Source of the DNA: an uncultured bacterium
Lineage (GTDB): Bacteria; Patescibacteriota; Saccharimonadia; Saccharimonadales; Saccharimonadaceae
Length of the DNA: 64,000 nt
Direction: 5' to 3'
Assembly (NCBI GenBank): GCA_938017895.1
Contig: CALIJI010000008.1
Coordinates: 42,915 to 106,914 of the forward strand
Position numbers and translations under genes: made by a program. This document shows positions 1 through 8,109 of the stretch, piece after piece (within the stretch, counting starts at the first letter, position 1; each line of letters begins with the position of its first letter). Under the pieces are notes generated by a model. The model saw nothing but the letters and a program-made list of their open reading frames with translations, was not told where the DNA came from and did not search any database.

Positions 1-981
1 TCAAGTGTAGTTCATTCGCAGATTGATATCCATGCTCAATTTGGAGGTGTAATTCCTGAGATAGCGGCGCGATCGCACATCGAATATATAAATCCAGTTA
101 TTCGTCAAGCTTTAGAGCAAGCTAATGTAAGTTGGAGTGATATCGACGGTATTGCAGTTAGTTTTGCGCCTGGCCTAAATGGATCGTTGTTAGTGGGTAA
201 TTTGGCGGCGAGGACTTATGTACGGATTTTTAACAAGCTGTTCTTCCCTGTTCATCACGTTGAAGCTCATGTTTATGCTAATTATTTAAGCGAACGTCCG
301 CCTCGGTTTCCCTTTTTGGCGCTTGTAGTTAGCGGCGGCCACTCTCAGATCGTATTGTTTCGAGGCCATTCAGATTTTGAAATTTTGGGCGAAACACAAG
401 ATGATGCTGTTGGTGAAGCTTTTGATAAAGTGGCTAAAATCCTCGGTTTACCTTATCCTGGCGGTCCAGCAATTTCATCGGTGGCCAAAAATGGTGACGA
501 TTCAAAATATAAATTTCCTAAAGCGAAACTTTCTGGAGAATATGATTTTAGTTTCTCGGGCTTAAAAACAGCTGTATTGCGCGCAGTCCAAAAAGAAGTT
601 GGCGTTGATTATAACTTTCCTTCTTTCCATTTGGCTGAAAAGTTGACCGAACAGCAAAAAAATGACTTTGCCGCATCGTTCCAAAAAATCGCTGTAGAAA
701 CGCTGGTTGATAAGCTTGAAAAAGCTATTAAAGTATATCAGCCAACGACTATTGTGATCGCTGGTGGTGTAGCAGCAAATGTTGTATTGCGCGAAGAATT
801 ATTGCAACGATTGGCAAATATGGTCCCAGATGAGATTATTTTTACTGCGCCAGAATTTTGTACCGATAATGCCGCAATGGTGGCGACTCTCGGAGCTTTT
901 CATGCTGTGTTAGGCCAGCCTCAAGACCCGCTTGATACGGAAGTCTGCCCTAGTCTGTCGATGAATGATGCGCGTTGGTAG
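1..981 (+). CDS. tsaD: tRNA N6-adenosine threonylcarbamoyltransferase TsaD (5' end cut by window)
   Basis: The reading frame is open from base 1, so the start codon lies outside the window; 326 residues are visible. TsaD (Kae1/Gcp family, ASKHA fold) transfers the threonylcarbamoyl group to A37 of ANN-decoding tRNAs, working with TsaB and TsaE in bacteria. The fragment opens with SSVVHSQIDIHAQFGGVIPE, the usual TsaD N-terminal region. It carries the metal-binding HHVEAH motif near fragment residue 85, the LVVSGGHSQI phosphate loop and a C-terminal IAGGVAANVVLR segment. Only the first few residues seem to be missing. A hairpin followed by T-rich sequence comes directly after the stop. Identity is very sure. 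Confidence 0.96.
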   Translation, partial: SSVVHSQIDIHAQFGGVIPEIAARSHIEYINPVIRQALEQANVSWSDIDGIAVSFAPGLNGSLLVGNLAARTYVRIFNKLFFPVHHVEAHVYANYLSERPPRFPFLALVVSGGHSQIVLFRGHSDFEILGETQDDAVGEAFDKVAKILGLPYPGGPAISSVAKNGDDSKYKFPKAKLSGEYDFSFSGLKTAVLRAVQKEVGVDYNFPSFHLAEKLTEQQKNDFAASFQKIAVETLVDKLEKAIKVYQPTTIVIAGGVAANVVLREELLQRLANMVPDEIIFTAPEFCTDNAAMVATLGAFHAVLGQPQDPLDTEVCPSLSMNDARW

Positions 982-1002
982 TATATTTTAGCAATTGCTA
1001 TA

Positions 1003-1036
1003 AAAATAAAACCTTAATAGCTTAGGTCTTATTTTG
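1003..1036. terminator. Bidirectional terminator between tsaD and the femX-like gene
   Basis: The AT-rich arms AAATAAAACCT and AGGTCTTATTT form an imperfect hairpin with A-rich and T-rich flanks. It lies between two convergent genes and can serve both. A perfect 12-nt palindrome, TAGCAATTGCTA, lies just before it at 989-1000. Confidence 0.6.
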
Positions 1037-1048
1037 TATCATGTGTAA

Positions 1049-2164
1049 TTAGTGATTTTTTATAGTTCGGATAATCTTCTTGAAAGTTGGTAATCCATGA
1101 GACCATAGCCAATACCAGCTTGATAGCGGTTTATCGAAAGTCCCAGCGAGCATATTTTCATGATGAGCGAATTTACTTTTGAATTTAGAAATACCGTCGT
1201 TTAGTAGTCCGTTCATATCATAGCGTTCTATTCCGGCATTTTTCATTTGTATTAAAACAAGCCACTTCAAGATGTAGTTAGCGCGAGTAGATCTACCTAG
1301 CTCATTACTGCCGCCGTAGAGCTCGAAAGCTGTTTTTTGAGATTTGGCAATCCAGCTGAAACCAACTAGTTCTTCTCTGTCGTGAATTTTTTCAAGCTTG
1401 GTTAAGTTTTGTTTAGTTTCTTCTCCTCTGTCTCGAGATTTTGGGACTGAGTTTTTAACGAAGGCTCCGTAAATTGGAGAATTATCGCCCATTAATTCAA
1501 ATAACTTTTGGTAGTATTTTTGGCTATGGATTGCAAAACCAGCTCGTTGAGCAGTCTCTTCATATATGTCGAGCACAGCCTCTAGTTCTGCTGGTGTTTT
1601 GATCTGGCGAACAGTGGCTTTTTCAGATGACTTTCGGACAATTTGGCGATTATTTTTTGTCATATCGGCCATAAGATTTTCTTCGCTTTGGGTAAGATCT
1701 AAAATTAACGTTCGAGGAATTAGAATAGTGTTTTTTGCTTTTTTCCAGCCTTTTTCAAGGAGTTCTTTGCCTGAAAAATCTTGCTCTTCCCAATCCGGTT
1801 CAATAGATAATGCTACTGGCCGTGGCTTAATTTCCTTTTGGCAATATTCGGCGATAAAATTAAGAATTTTTACTCGTTCTTGGGGTTTTTTAGAAATAAT
1901 TACAGCTCCGCGCGGAATATACGCAAAACTTCGGAGCGGCCAAGGCAATTTTCGAATTAGAATCTGAGCAGCCGCCACAACGTCGGAGTATTCCTCTTTC
2001 TTTTTTGGCTCTTCGCTGACATTTTTAATAAAGATTCGGACTACTTTCCAAGTTGGGCTTTGCGCTTTCAATTCGCCCCACCCCCACATCTGTAAAGGGT
2101 GTCCATATTTAAAAACAAAACCATCCCATTCATCTTTTTTAGTAATTTCTACAATCTTTAGCAT
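1049..2164 (-). CDS. FemA/FemB/FemX-family peptidyltransferase (peptidoglycan bridge type)
   Basis: A 371-residue protein of the FemAB/MurM family, GNAT-fold enzymes that add amino acids from aminoacyl-tRNA to the lipid II stem peptide. Seen: an N-terminal half with GHPLQMWGWGELK, a middle segment with LTQSEENLMADMTKNNRQIV typical of the family, and a C-terminal half with ELYGGSNELGRSTRANYILKW and YDMNGL. The start at 2164 (MLKIVEITKKDEW) is chosen over the longer frame from 2218. A perfect -10 (TATAAT on the minus strand, 2171-2176) ends 6 nt before this ATG and lies inside the longer version. The mRNA is therefore predicted to be leaderless. The family is clear; the exact amino acid added cannot be read from sequence. 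Confidence 0.85.
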   Translation of the reverse strand: MLKIVEITKKDEWDGFVFKYGHPLQMWGWGELKAQSPTWKVVRIFIKNVSEEPKKKEEYSDVVAAAQILIRKLPWPLRSFAYIPRGAVIISKKPQERVKILNFIAEYCQKEIKPRPVALSIEPDWEEQDFSGKELLEKGWKKAKNTILIPRTLILDLTQSEENLMADMTKNNRQIVRKSSEKATVRQIKTPAELEAVLDIYEETAQRAGFAIHSQKYYQKLFELMGDNSPIYGAFVKNSVPKSRDRGEETKQNLTKLEKIHDREELVGFSWIAKSQKTAFELYGGSNELGRSTRANYILKWLVLIQMKNAGIERYDMNGLLNDGISKFKSKFAHHENMLAGTFDKPLSSWYWLWSHGLPTFKKIIRTIKNH

Positions 2165-2192
2165 AAGTCTATTATACACTAAAAAAGTATGA

Positions 2193-2198
2193 TATAAT
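2193..2198 (+). promoter_or_regulatory. -10 element of the valS leader transcript
   Basis: TATAAT on the plus strand, divergent from the femX -10 at 2171-2176. Transcription would start near 2205 and cover a ribosome binding site plus a 19-codon ORF before valS. Confidence 0.55.
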
Positions 2199-2248
2199 AG
2201 AATAGAAAATAAAAACAAGAAATTAGTTTTTGTAGGAGGTAATTTTCC

Positions 2249-2308
2249 GTGAAATTTCGCGTGAAATGGTTTTTACTTTTTGCTAAATTTCTTGTGAAAT
2301 GTGAATAA
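2249..2308 (+). CDS. Possible 19-residue cationic, hydrophobic small protein or leader peptide
   Basis: A GTG-started ORF of 19 codons (VKFRVKWFLLFAKFLVKCE with the first residue read as Met, then TAA). An AGGAGGT ribosome binding site at 2235-2241 ends 7 nt before the GTG, and TATAAT lies at 2193-2198. The peptide alternates Lys/Arg with Trp, Phe, Leu and Val, so it would be amphipathic or membrane-active. The 7-mer GTGAAAT occurs three times in it (2249, 2261, 2294). It could be a true small protein, a leader peptide for valS, or chance. valS has its own -10 just after it at 2317-2322. No homologue is recognised. Confidence 0.35.
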   Translation: MKFRVKWFLLFAKFLVKCE

Positions 2309-2334
2309 TTCGAAGTTATAATTTAGGGAAGAAT

Positions 2335-4896
2335 ATGAAAATCACGAAAACTTATGAACCAAATAATTACGAGCCTGAAATTTATGCCTTATGGGAGGCA
2401 TCAAAGGTCTTTGAATCTACAGGAGTTGGCCCAAAATACTCAATTGTTATGCCACCGCCAAATGCTAACGGCAATCTCCATATCGGCCACGGATTAATGG
2501 CTACCGTCGAGGATATTTTAGTGCGCTATCATCGAATGAAAGGCTATGATGCTGTTTACCTGCCAGGAGCGGATCATGCGGGTTTTGAGACTTGGGTTGT
2601 TTATGAACGACTTTTGAACGAAAAGGGGAAGAGCCGTTTGGACTTTTCTCGAGATGAACTTTATTCACAGGTTTGGGATTTTGTGTCTAAACAGCGAGGT
2701 GGAATGGAACTTCAACTTCGCGCTCTAGGAGTTGGCGCTGATTGGAAAAATTCAACCTTTACGCTAGATGAAAAAGTAGTTAATCGTGTTTATAAAACTT
2801 TCCAAAAAATGTGGAATGACGGTTTGATTTACAGAGGTGAACGAATTGTTAATTACTCGACGAAATACCAAACTTCATATGCTGACATCGAAGTAGATTA
2901 TAAAGAAGAAAAGGGTAAACTATGGACAATTGCTTATCCTGTTATAGGCGAGTTTGGCCAAGCGGTAGAATATATGCTAGTTTCGACCACTCGCCCAGAA
3001 ACAATGTTTGGCGATACGGCTTTAGCGGTTAATCCAACAGATGAGCGTTATGAGAAATTAATTGGTAAAAAAGTAGAAATACCACTTATCAAACGTAAAA
3101 TTCCAGTTATTGCTGATGATTATGTAGATCCGAATTTTGGTACAGGTGTTGTTAAAATTACTCCTTTTCATGACCCGAATGATTTTGAAGTAGGCAATCG
3201 ACATAATTTGCCGAAAATTCAGGTGATTGGTTTTGACGGAAAAATGACCGAAGATACAGGGGCTGATTATGCGGGGTTAACAGTAATTGATGCGCGCAAA
3301 AAAGTTCTTGAAGATCTTAAAAAAGCAAATGCGCTTTTTGGAGAAGAGAATATTACCCATGTGGTTGGCTATGATTATAAATCTGGTGAGCCAATTCAAC
3401 CGCTTGTGAAAGAGCAGTGGTTTGTTTCGACTAAGCCTTTAGCGGAGAAGGCTATTGAAGCGTTGCAAAATAACGATATCAAATTTACGCCCGAAAACAA
3501 GAAGAATGTGTTGCTTAACTACCTCGAAAATATTCGCGACTGGAATATTTCACGCCAAATTCCGTGGGGAATTCCGATTCCAGCTTTTCAAAATATTGAC
3601 GATCCGACAGATTGGATTTTTGATGAGCGTGTTCACGAATCACAAATTACTGTTGATGGTAAAACTTATCAACGTGATGAAGATACGCTTGACACTTGGT
3701 TTTCGAGCGGTCAATGGCCATTTATTACAACTGATTTTCTGGAAGGCGGCGAACTTGCTAAATTCTATCCAAATAGTGTAATGGAAACTGGTCACGATTT
3801 AATTTTCCCTTGGATTTCGCGAATGATTATGCTGGGAATTTACTGTACGAGGCAAATTCCGTTCCGTGAGGTTTACCTGCATGGTATGGTTCTTGATGAA
3901 CATGGTCAAAAAATGAGCAAATCGAAGGGTAACGTAATTAATCCAATGGATATAATTGCCGAGTTTGGCTCCGACGCTTTTCGTCTCGGAATTATTGCGG
4001 CGCGTTCGGCAGGGCAGAATCAAGCATTTTCAAAAGATAAAGTTATTGCTGGGCGAAATTTCTGTAATAAATTATGGAATATTTCACGATTCATCTCTGA
4101 TAAAATCGGTGATTTTAAGAGCGAAAAGCCACTTGAGACGATTTCGCCGGCTGATCATTGGGTGGTTCGAGAGCTTGACCGCGCGATTTCGGATATTGAT
4201 AATCATATGAAAAACTATCGTTTTGCTGAAGCTGCAGAAACGGTTTATCATACTATTTGGAGTACAGTTGCAGACTGGTATATTGAGGCTTCAAAAACGC
4301 AAGAAAATCCCGAACTTTTGGCTTGGGTTTTGGAGACTTGTTTGAAAATTGCTCATCCATTTGCGCCATTTGTAACCGAAACAATTTGGCAAACATTATC
4401 TTGGACAGAAGGCACTCTAGCTAGCGAAAAAATAGCCGAGGCGCTTAATTATAATGAATTTGAGGCGCTTCAATTTGAGAGAATTCAAGATTTAGTGAGC
4501 GAAATTCGTTTGATCACTGCGGAACTTCCTGGTAAGCAACGATATAATTTACTTTTTGAAAGAGATGAATTAATTCGAACTAATGCCGAAACAATCCGTC
4601 ATTTATCACGTGTGCCACAAGTTCTTGAGACTGATGCGCCACACGGATTTAGTCTGGCTGCCAGCGGTTTAGGCGCATATCTTGACGTGCCAGCGAAGGT
4701 GCTTGCTGAATATAAAAATGATTTAAACGAGCGAATCGACAAAGTTTCTGCCGAGATTGGACTGCTCGAAAAACGCCTTTCAAATGAAAATTATATTGCA
4801 AAAGCTCCCGCGCATTTGGTTGAAGAAACTCGCGAAGAATTTTCAAATAAAAAAGCCGAACTCGATAAAATTAAAAAAGCTGTTGAATTGTTATAG
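2335..4896 (+). CDS. valS: Valyl-tRNA synthetase
   Basis: Class I aminoacyl-tRNA synthetase of 853 residues that charges tRNA-Val. Seen: the HIGH motif in NANGNLHIGHGL (residues about 43-54), LPGADHAGFET right after it, the CP1 editing domain with VSTTRPETMFGDTA, the WFSSGQWPF segment, KMSKSKGN at about residues 526-533, an anticodon-binding domain, and a C-terminal coiled coil rich in Lys and Glu (last 65 residues). This is normal bacterial ValS architecture. TATAAT at 2317-2322 and a weak AGGGA site precede the ATG. Confidence 0.97.
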   Translation: MKITKTYEPNNYEPEIYALWEASKVFESTGVGPKYSIVMPPPNANGNLHIGHGLMATVEDILVRYHRMKGYDAVYLPGADHAGFETWVVYERLLNEKGKSRLDFSRDELYSQVWDFVSKQRGGMELQLRALGVGADWKNSTFTLDEKVVNRVYKTFQKMWNDGLIYRGERIVNYSTKYQTSYADIEVDYKEEKGKLWTIAYPVIGEFGQAVEYMLVSTTRPETMFGDTALAVNPTDERYEKLIGKKVEIPLIKRKIPVIADDYVDPNFGTGVVKITPFHDPNDFEVGNRHNLPKIQVIGFDGKMTEDTGADYAGLTVIDARKKVLEDLKKANALFGEENITHVVGYDYKSGEPIQPLVKEQWFVSTKPLAEKAIEALQNNDIKFTPENKKNVLLNYLENIRDWNISRQIPWGIPIPAFQNIDDPTDWIFDERVHESQITVDGKTYQRDEDTLDTWFSSGQWPFITTDFLEGGELAKFYPNSVMETGHDLIFPWISRMIMLGIYCTRQIPFREVYLHGMVLDEHGQKMSKSKGNVINPMDIIAEFGSDAFRLGIIAARSAGQNQAFSKDKVIAGRNFCNKLWNISRFISDKIGDFKSEKPLETISPADHWVVRELDRAISDIDNHMKNYRFAEAAETVYHTIWSTVADWYIEASKTQENPELLAWVLETCLKIAHPFAPFVTETIWQTLSWTEGTLASEKIAEALNYNEFEALQFERIQDLVSEIRLITAELPGKQRYNLLFERDELIRTNAETIRHLSRVPQVLETDAPHGFSLAASGLGAYLDVPAKVLAEYKNDLNERIDKVSAEIGLLEKRLSNENYIAKAPAHLVEETREEFSNKKAELDKIKKAVELL

Positions 4897-4979
4897 TGTA
4901 GTCGATAATTCAAAAGTATTTTAGAAAAATAACTTTCGTATATTTATCAAAAGTTAATTCTATGTTAAAATAAAATGGT

Positions 4980-5067
4980 GGAGAGATGGCCGAGTGGTTT
5001 AAGGCGCACGCCTGGAACGCGTGTTGGGCGCAAGCTCTCGCAGGTTCGAATCCTGTTCTCTCCGCCA
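4980..5067 (+). tRNA. tRNA-Ser (anticodon GGA)
   Basis: The acceptor arms GGAGAGA and TCTCTCC pair perfectly, the discriminator is G and the CCA end is encoded. The anticodon loop CTGGAAC sits on the stem CACGC/GCGTG. The long variable arm identifies the serine type. A TAAAAT -10 lies about 10 nt upstream. Confidence 0.95.
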
Positions 5068-5076
5068 AACATTTTT

Positions 5077-5100
5077 CAGCCTTGGAGCTGTTTTAATTTT
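5077..5100 (+). terminator. Weak terminator after tRNA-Ser
   Basis: A short CAGC/GCTG hairpin followed by TTTT and more T-rich sequence. Confidence 0.4.
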
Positions 5101-5148
5101 GGTTTAATTTCCTTTAATAAGGTAGTGAATTAAGACAGAATACTTTCC

Positions 5149-5177
5149 TTGACTTTACAGTAATAATATGTTAAAAT
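5149..5177 (+). promoter_or_regulatory. Sigma-70 promoter for the two unknown genes
   Basis: TTGACT (5149-5154), a 17-nt spacer and TAAAAT (5172-5177). The transcript would start about 35-40 nt before the AUG, so this operon has a normal leader. Confidence 0.7.
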
Positions 5178-5220
5178 TATGTATCCCCGTGGGGAAAATA
5201 AAAAGAAGGAGGAAAGCGAA

Positions 5221-5661
5221 ATGGGCTTTCTTAGTAATTTTAAAAAAATCAAACATAGAGTTGTTGACTTTATATTTGATTTAATTCATACTGCTGACAT
5301 CAAAGGGAGAGAACTTTCTTCGGAAAAACTTGCCCCTTGGGCGCTGGCGTCCGATGTGGCTCAGATTATTAAGGGTGTGAACCCTCTTAATGGAGTGTTT
5401 GTTCAATCACCTCGTTGGTTTAAAAATCCAACGATATTATTGGTGATTGACGATTCTATAAATAAGGAGAAATTTTACAGATCCTTATTAAAAGAATTTA
5501 GCCGTCACGGATGGCAGCTAACATCAGCCGCTCAAAGTGGCGATTGGCTCAAAGCCGCAAATGAAAATAGAGAATACGATATTTTCGTTTGTGATATGGA
5601 AGACTTACCCGTGCAAAAGGTGCGTTTGGGCGAAACTTATCAGGTTATGGAAATCTTTTAG
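5221..5661 (+). CDS. Hypothetical protein, 146 residues
   Basis: Start at 5221 (MGFLSNFKKIKH) because AGGAGG ends a few bases upstream; the in-frame ATG at 5179 lies at the predicted transcription start and lacks a site. The N-terminal half is basic and hydrophobic in patches. The C-terminal half has ILLVIDDS and, after about 50 residues, YDIFVCDMEDLP. This pattern faintly resembles a truncated response-regulator receiver (acidic pair after strand 1, Asp after strand 3), but the usual C-terminal Lys part is absent. I do not recognise a family. It forms an operon with the next gene, which starts 15 nt later. Confidence 0.6.
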   Translation: MGFLSNFKKIKHRVVDFIFDLIHTADIKGRELSSEKLAPWALASDVAQIIKGVNPLNGVFVQSPRWFKNPTILLVIDDSINKEKFYRSLLKEFSRHGWQLTSAAQSGDWLKAANENREYDIFVCDMEDLPVQKVRLGETYQVMEIF

Positions 5662-5676
5662 AAAAGGAGGTAGACC

Positions 5677-6054
5677 ATGAATTTTCTAGAAGCTATCAAG
5701 ACAGCTATACGAAAACCAGTAACTCAGCGTAGAATTGCTGAATTCCTGCAAGACGTATCTCCACTACTTCTAGCCTATCTTGATCCAAAACATATTAATG
5801 AATGTTTTGGGTTAATAGTTGTTATTATTGATTCCTATAGCGACAGTAATCGCATTGATCCAGTTAACGCTATCGAGAAAAGGATCAATGATATTGGCTG
5901 TATAATTGATAGTTGCAGTCAAGATAGAAAAATGATATCCATATCTAGTGGGTATCAAAAAACAGTTATAAGTAGTAGTTTTCTGATAAGATTTGTCCAG
6001 GCTAATAGTTCTGAGGCGGAAATTATCAGAAAGATGTTTAAGCCTTTCAGCTAA
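5677..6054 (+). CDS. Hypothetical protein, 125 residues
   Basis: A strong AAAGGAGG site lies 6-7 nt before the ATG and the gene follows the previous one closely, so both are probably co-expressed. The protein is soluble-looking, with a basic N-terminus (FLEAIKTAIRKPVTQRRIAEF) and a helical region around residues 20-50. There are no membrane segments and no motif I can name. It ends just before a strong terminator. Confidence 0.6.
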   Translation: MNFLEAIKTAIRKPVTQRRIAEFLQDVSPLLLAYLDPKHINECFGLIVVIIDSYSDSNRIDPVNAIEKRINDIGCIIDSCSQDRKMISISSGYQKTVISSSFLIRFVQANSSEAEIIRKMFKPFS

Positions 6055-6060
6055 AATATA

Positions 6061-6092
6061 GCTCAAGCACATAGCTTGGGCTTTTTTATTTT
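6061..6092 (+). terminator. Rho-independent terminator
   Basis: GCTCAAGC, a 5-nt loop, GCTTGGGC, then TTTTTTATTTT. It closes the two-gene unknown operon before orn. Confidence 0.85.
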
Positions 6093-6133
6093 GTTAATTT
6101 TGATAAAAATCTTTTATTTGCTAAAATGGAATC

Positions 6134-6682
6134 ATGAAAAACGCAAAAATCTTATGGATCGATTTAGAAATGACAGGTCTTAGTCCGCAAAAAGATCGGA
6201 TTTTGGAAATTGCAGCAATTGCGACAGACTGGGATTTTAACGAGATTGCAACTTTTGAGAGTTCAGTTAAGGTAGATGAAGAAGTTATAGAAGAGCGGAT
6301 GGTGGGAGAATTTTGGGAAACTTTCAGCGAGACTCGTGATGCTTTGAAGGTGCAAAATCTACAAGCTACCAAAAATTCATTAGAGGTCGAAGCTGAGTTA
6401 GTTGAATTCATCAAAGAAAACTTTGCCGAAGAAATTGCGAATGGTGAAAAAATTCTGCTTGGTGGAAACTCAATTCATCAAGATAGAAGATTTATTCGTA
6501 GCGAATGGCGCAATTTAGAAAAAATGCTTCATTATCGAATGCTTGATGTGAGCGCGTGGAAAGTGGTGATGAACGCAAAATTCAAGCGTGTCTTTACAAA
6601 ACCAGAGAATCATCGTGCATTGGATGATATTCGTGGATCTATTGAAGAGCTAAAATTTTATTTAAAGAAAGTGAAGAAATAA
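6134..6682 (+). CDS. orn: Oligoribonuclease (DEDDh 3'-5' exoribonuclease)
   Basis: 182 residues, the usual Orn length. It degrades 2-5 nt RNA fragments and pGpG to mononucleotides. Seen: the exonuclease I motif with WIDLEMTGL (residues 9-17), ILEIAAIATDWDF (residues about 24-36), GGNSIHQDRRFI (motif II region), and HRALDDIRGSIEELK with the catalytic His and Asp of motif III. TAAAAT at 6122-6127 ends exactly 6 nt before the ATG, so a leaderless mRNA is predicted. The next gene starts directly after its stop codon. Confidence 0.95.
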   Translation: MKNAKILWIDLEMTGLSPQKDRILEIAAIATDWDFNEIATFESSVKVDEEVIEERMVGEFWETFSETRDALKVQNLQATKNSLEVEAELVEFIKENFAEEIANGEKILLGGNSIHQDRRFIRSEWRNLEKMLHYRMLDVSAWKVVMNAKFKRVFTKPENHRALDDIRGSIEELKFYLKKVKK

Positions 6683-7108
6683 ATGAATCAAGATGAAATT
6701 AGGAATTTTTTACTAAATTTTGATGCGGCAGAAGTTCGGAAAGATGAACAAAATAGGCTGGAGATTTTTGAGGTTAATTTTGAAAAGCTGGCTAAAATTT
6801 GGCGTGAGAAATTAACGGGCGAGCTGGGTGATTTTGAACGGGAGATTGGCGAGAAGGTTTTGGCAAAAATTGACGACAGTGAAGATACGAAAGCAATTTT
6901 TGCAATTATCCATGATGGCTCAAATCCGCTCCAAGTTGAGATGAAGACCGGCGCGCAGCTAGCAAAAATTTTGCGCGAAAAAGAAAGTGTTGTGCCATCG
7001 AAACTTATGAGCGAGCGAGAATGGAATTTGATTATTGGTCAAGGTCAAGTTTCGGCAGAAGAACTTTGTGATTTATTACGACTTAGTTATCGTTTAATTT
7101 GTGAATAG
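6683..7108 (+). CDS. MmcQ/YjbR-like protein
   Basis: 141 residues. The C-terminal half (DGSNPLQVEMKTGAQLAKIL, then SKLMSEREWNLIIGQGQV and ELCDLLRLSYRLI) matches the general plan of the MmcQ/YjbR family: a substrate strand, a conserved xMxxxxWN segment and a final Ser-Tyr-containing helix. Members are small double-wing DNA-binding-like proteins of uncertain role. The N-terminal half is acidic and less typical. The ATG follows the orn stop without a gap, so translation is likely coupled. Family placement comes from motif recall, not a search. Confidence 0.6.
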   Translation: MNQDEIRNFLLNFDAAEVRKDEQNRLEIFEVNFEKLAKIWREKLTGELGDFEREIGEKVLAKIDDSEDTKAIFAIIHDGSNPLQVEMKTGAQLAKILREKESVVPSKLMSEREWNLIIGQGQVSAEELCDLLRLSYRLICE

Positions 7109-7164
7109 ATAATCAGCTTTAAATTTTGCGAAAATCGTTTAATTTTGTTATAATCATAAGTAGT

Positions 7165-8040
7165 ATGAATCCACAAGATTATAATCCTAATAATTCTCAA
7201 AATAACGCTCAGAACCCTGTTAATCAGCCAGCTCAGTCCGGAGATGGTTTTATAAATAATGGCGTTAATAACCAGCAACAATTTGTTGATGCGTATCAAT
7301 CTCCGCAGGTTCAGCAGAATTATTATCAGCAGAGCCAGATGGGCAATAATTCACAATTTAATCAAGTAGCTCAATCCGTGCCTCAAAATCAACTTTCGCC
7401 CAATCAAAGTTATAACCAGAGTCTAAATAATGAAAACCCTTACACTGTAGAATACCTTAATAGTATCGCCCCTAAGCCGCCAGTTAGTTTTTGGACGAAA
7501 GGTAAGCTGATGTTAGTGGCGTTTGTAGTTTTGGGCGGGGTGTTTGCATCATTTTTATTGCTAAATAACTCTGGCGGTAGTACGACGAATAGTCAGGCTG
7601 TAACTAAACTTTATTATAATATTTCACAAATGCAAACTATTTCGACTAATTATCAGAAGCGTTTGAGGAATCCTGACATCGTGGCGCTTAATGCCGGATT
7701 AACATCATCGCTCGCATCAAGCCAGACGTCCCTTTATAATTATATGGAATCTAAAAAAATTGAAATATTAAAGGAGTCAAAAGCTAAAAAGACTCAGCTT
7801 TATACATCAGTGGCTGAAGAATATGAGAAATTAGATAAAGAGCTAGATGAAGCTTTCCTTAAGACTTCATTAGATGAAACTTATGCGCGCGACGTTGGCT
7901 ATCAATTGTCTATAATTAAAAGCTTGGCTACTCGCCTAAAGGATCGTCTACGCACTAAAACAGCTGATGCGACACTTGACCCAATTATCGCCAACTTAGA
8001 GATTTCAATTAAAAGTTTTAATGATTATAAAAGTAAATAG
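7165..8040 (+). CDS. Single-pass membrane protein with a Gln/Asn-rich cytoplasmic tail
   Basis: 291 residues from the ATG at 7165, which lies 10 nt after TATAAT (7149-7154); the longer frame from 7126 would start upstream of this promoter. Residues 1-105 are of low complexity, rich in Asn and Gln (NSQNNAQNPVNQPAQ, FNQVAQSVPQNQLSPNQ). One transmembrane helix follows (KLMLVAFVVLGGVFASFLLL). The remaining 160 residues are helical and Lys/Glu-rich, probably coiled coil and outside the cell. The function is unknown. This layout, with a disordered tail before a helix, is common in Saccharibacteria envelope proteins (inference). Confidence 0.7.
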   Translation: MNPQDYNPNNSQNNAQNPVNQPAQSGDGFINNGVNNQQQFVDAYQSPQVQQNYYQQSQMGNNSQFNQVAQSVPQNQLSPNQSYNQSLNNENPYTVEYLNSIAPKPPVSFWTKGKLMLVAFVVLGGVFASFLLLNNSGGSTTNSQAVTKLYYNISQMQTISTNYQKRLRNPDIVALNAGLTSSLASSQTSLYNYMESKKIEILKESKAKKTQLYTSVAEEYEKLDKELDEAFLKTSLDETYARDVGYQLSIIKSLATRLKDRLRTKTADATLDPIIANLEISIKSFNDYKSK

Positions 8041-8109
8041 CTAAAATTTTGCGCTATAAAAATTATTCATAAAATTGCTTAGACCTAAAAAATATTGTAA
8101 AATAGAACC

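Noticed and set aside
7087..7299. Minus-strand ORF opposite the start of the Gln/Asn-rich membrane protein
   Set aside because: It covers the promoter and low-complexity coding part of the sense gene and has no ribosome binding site or recognisable sequence.
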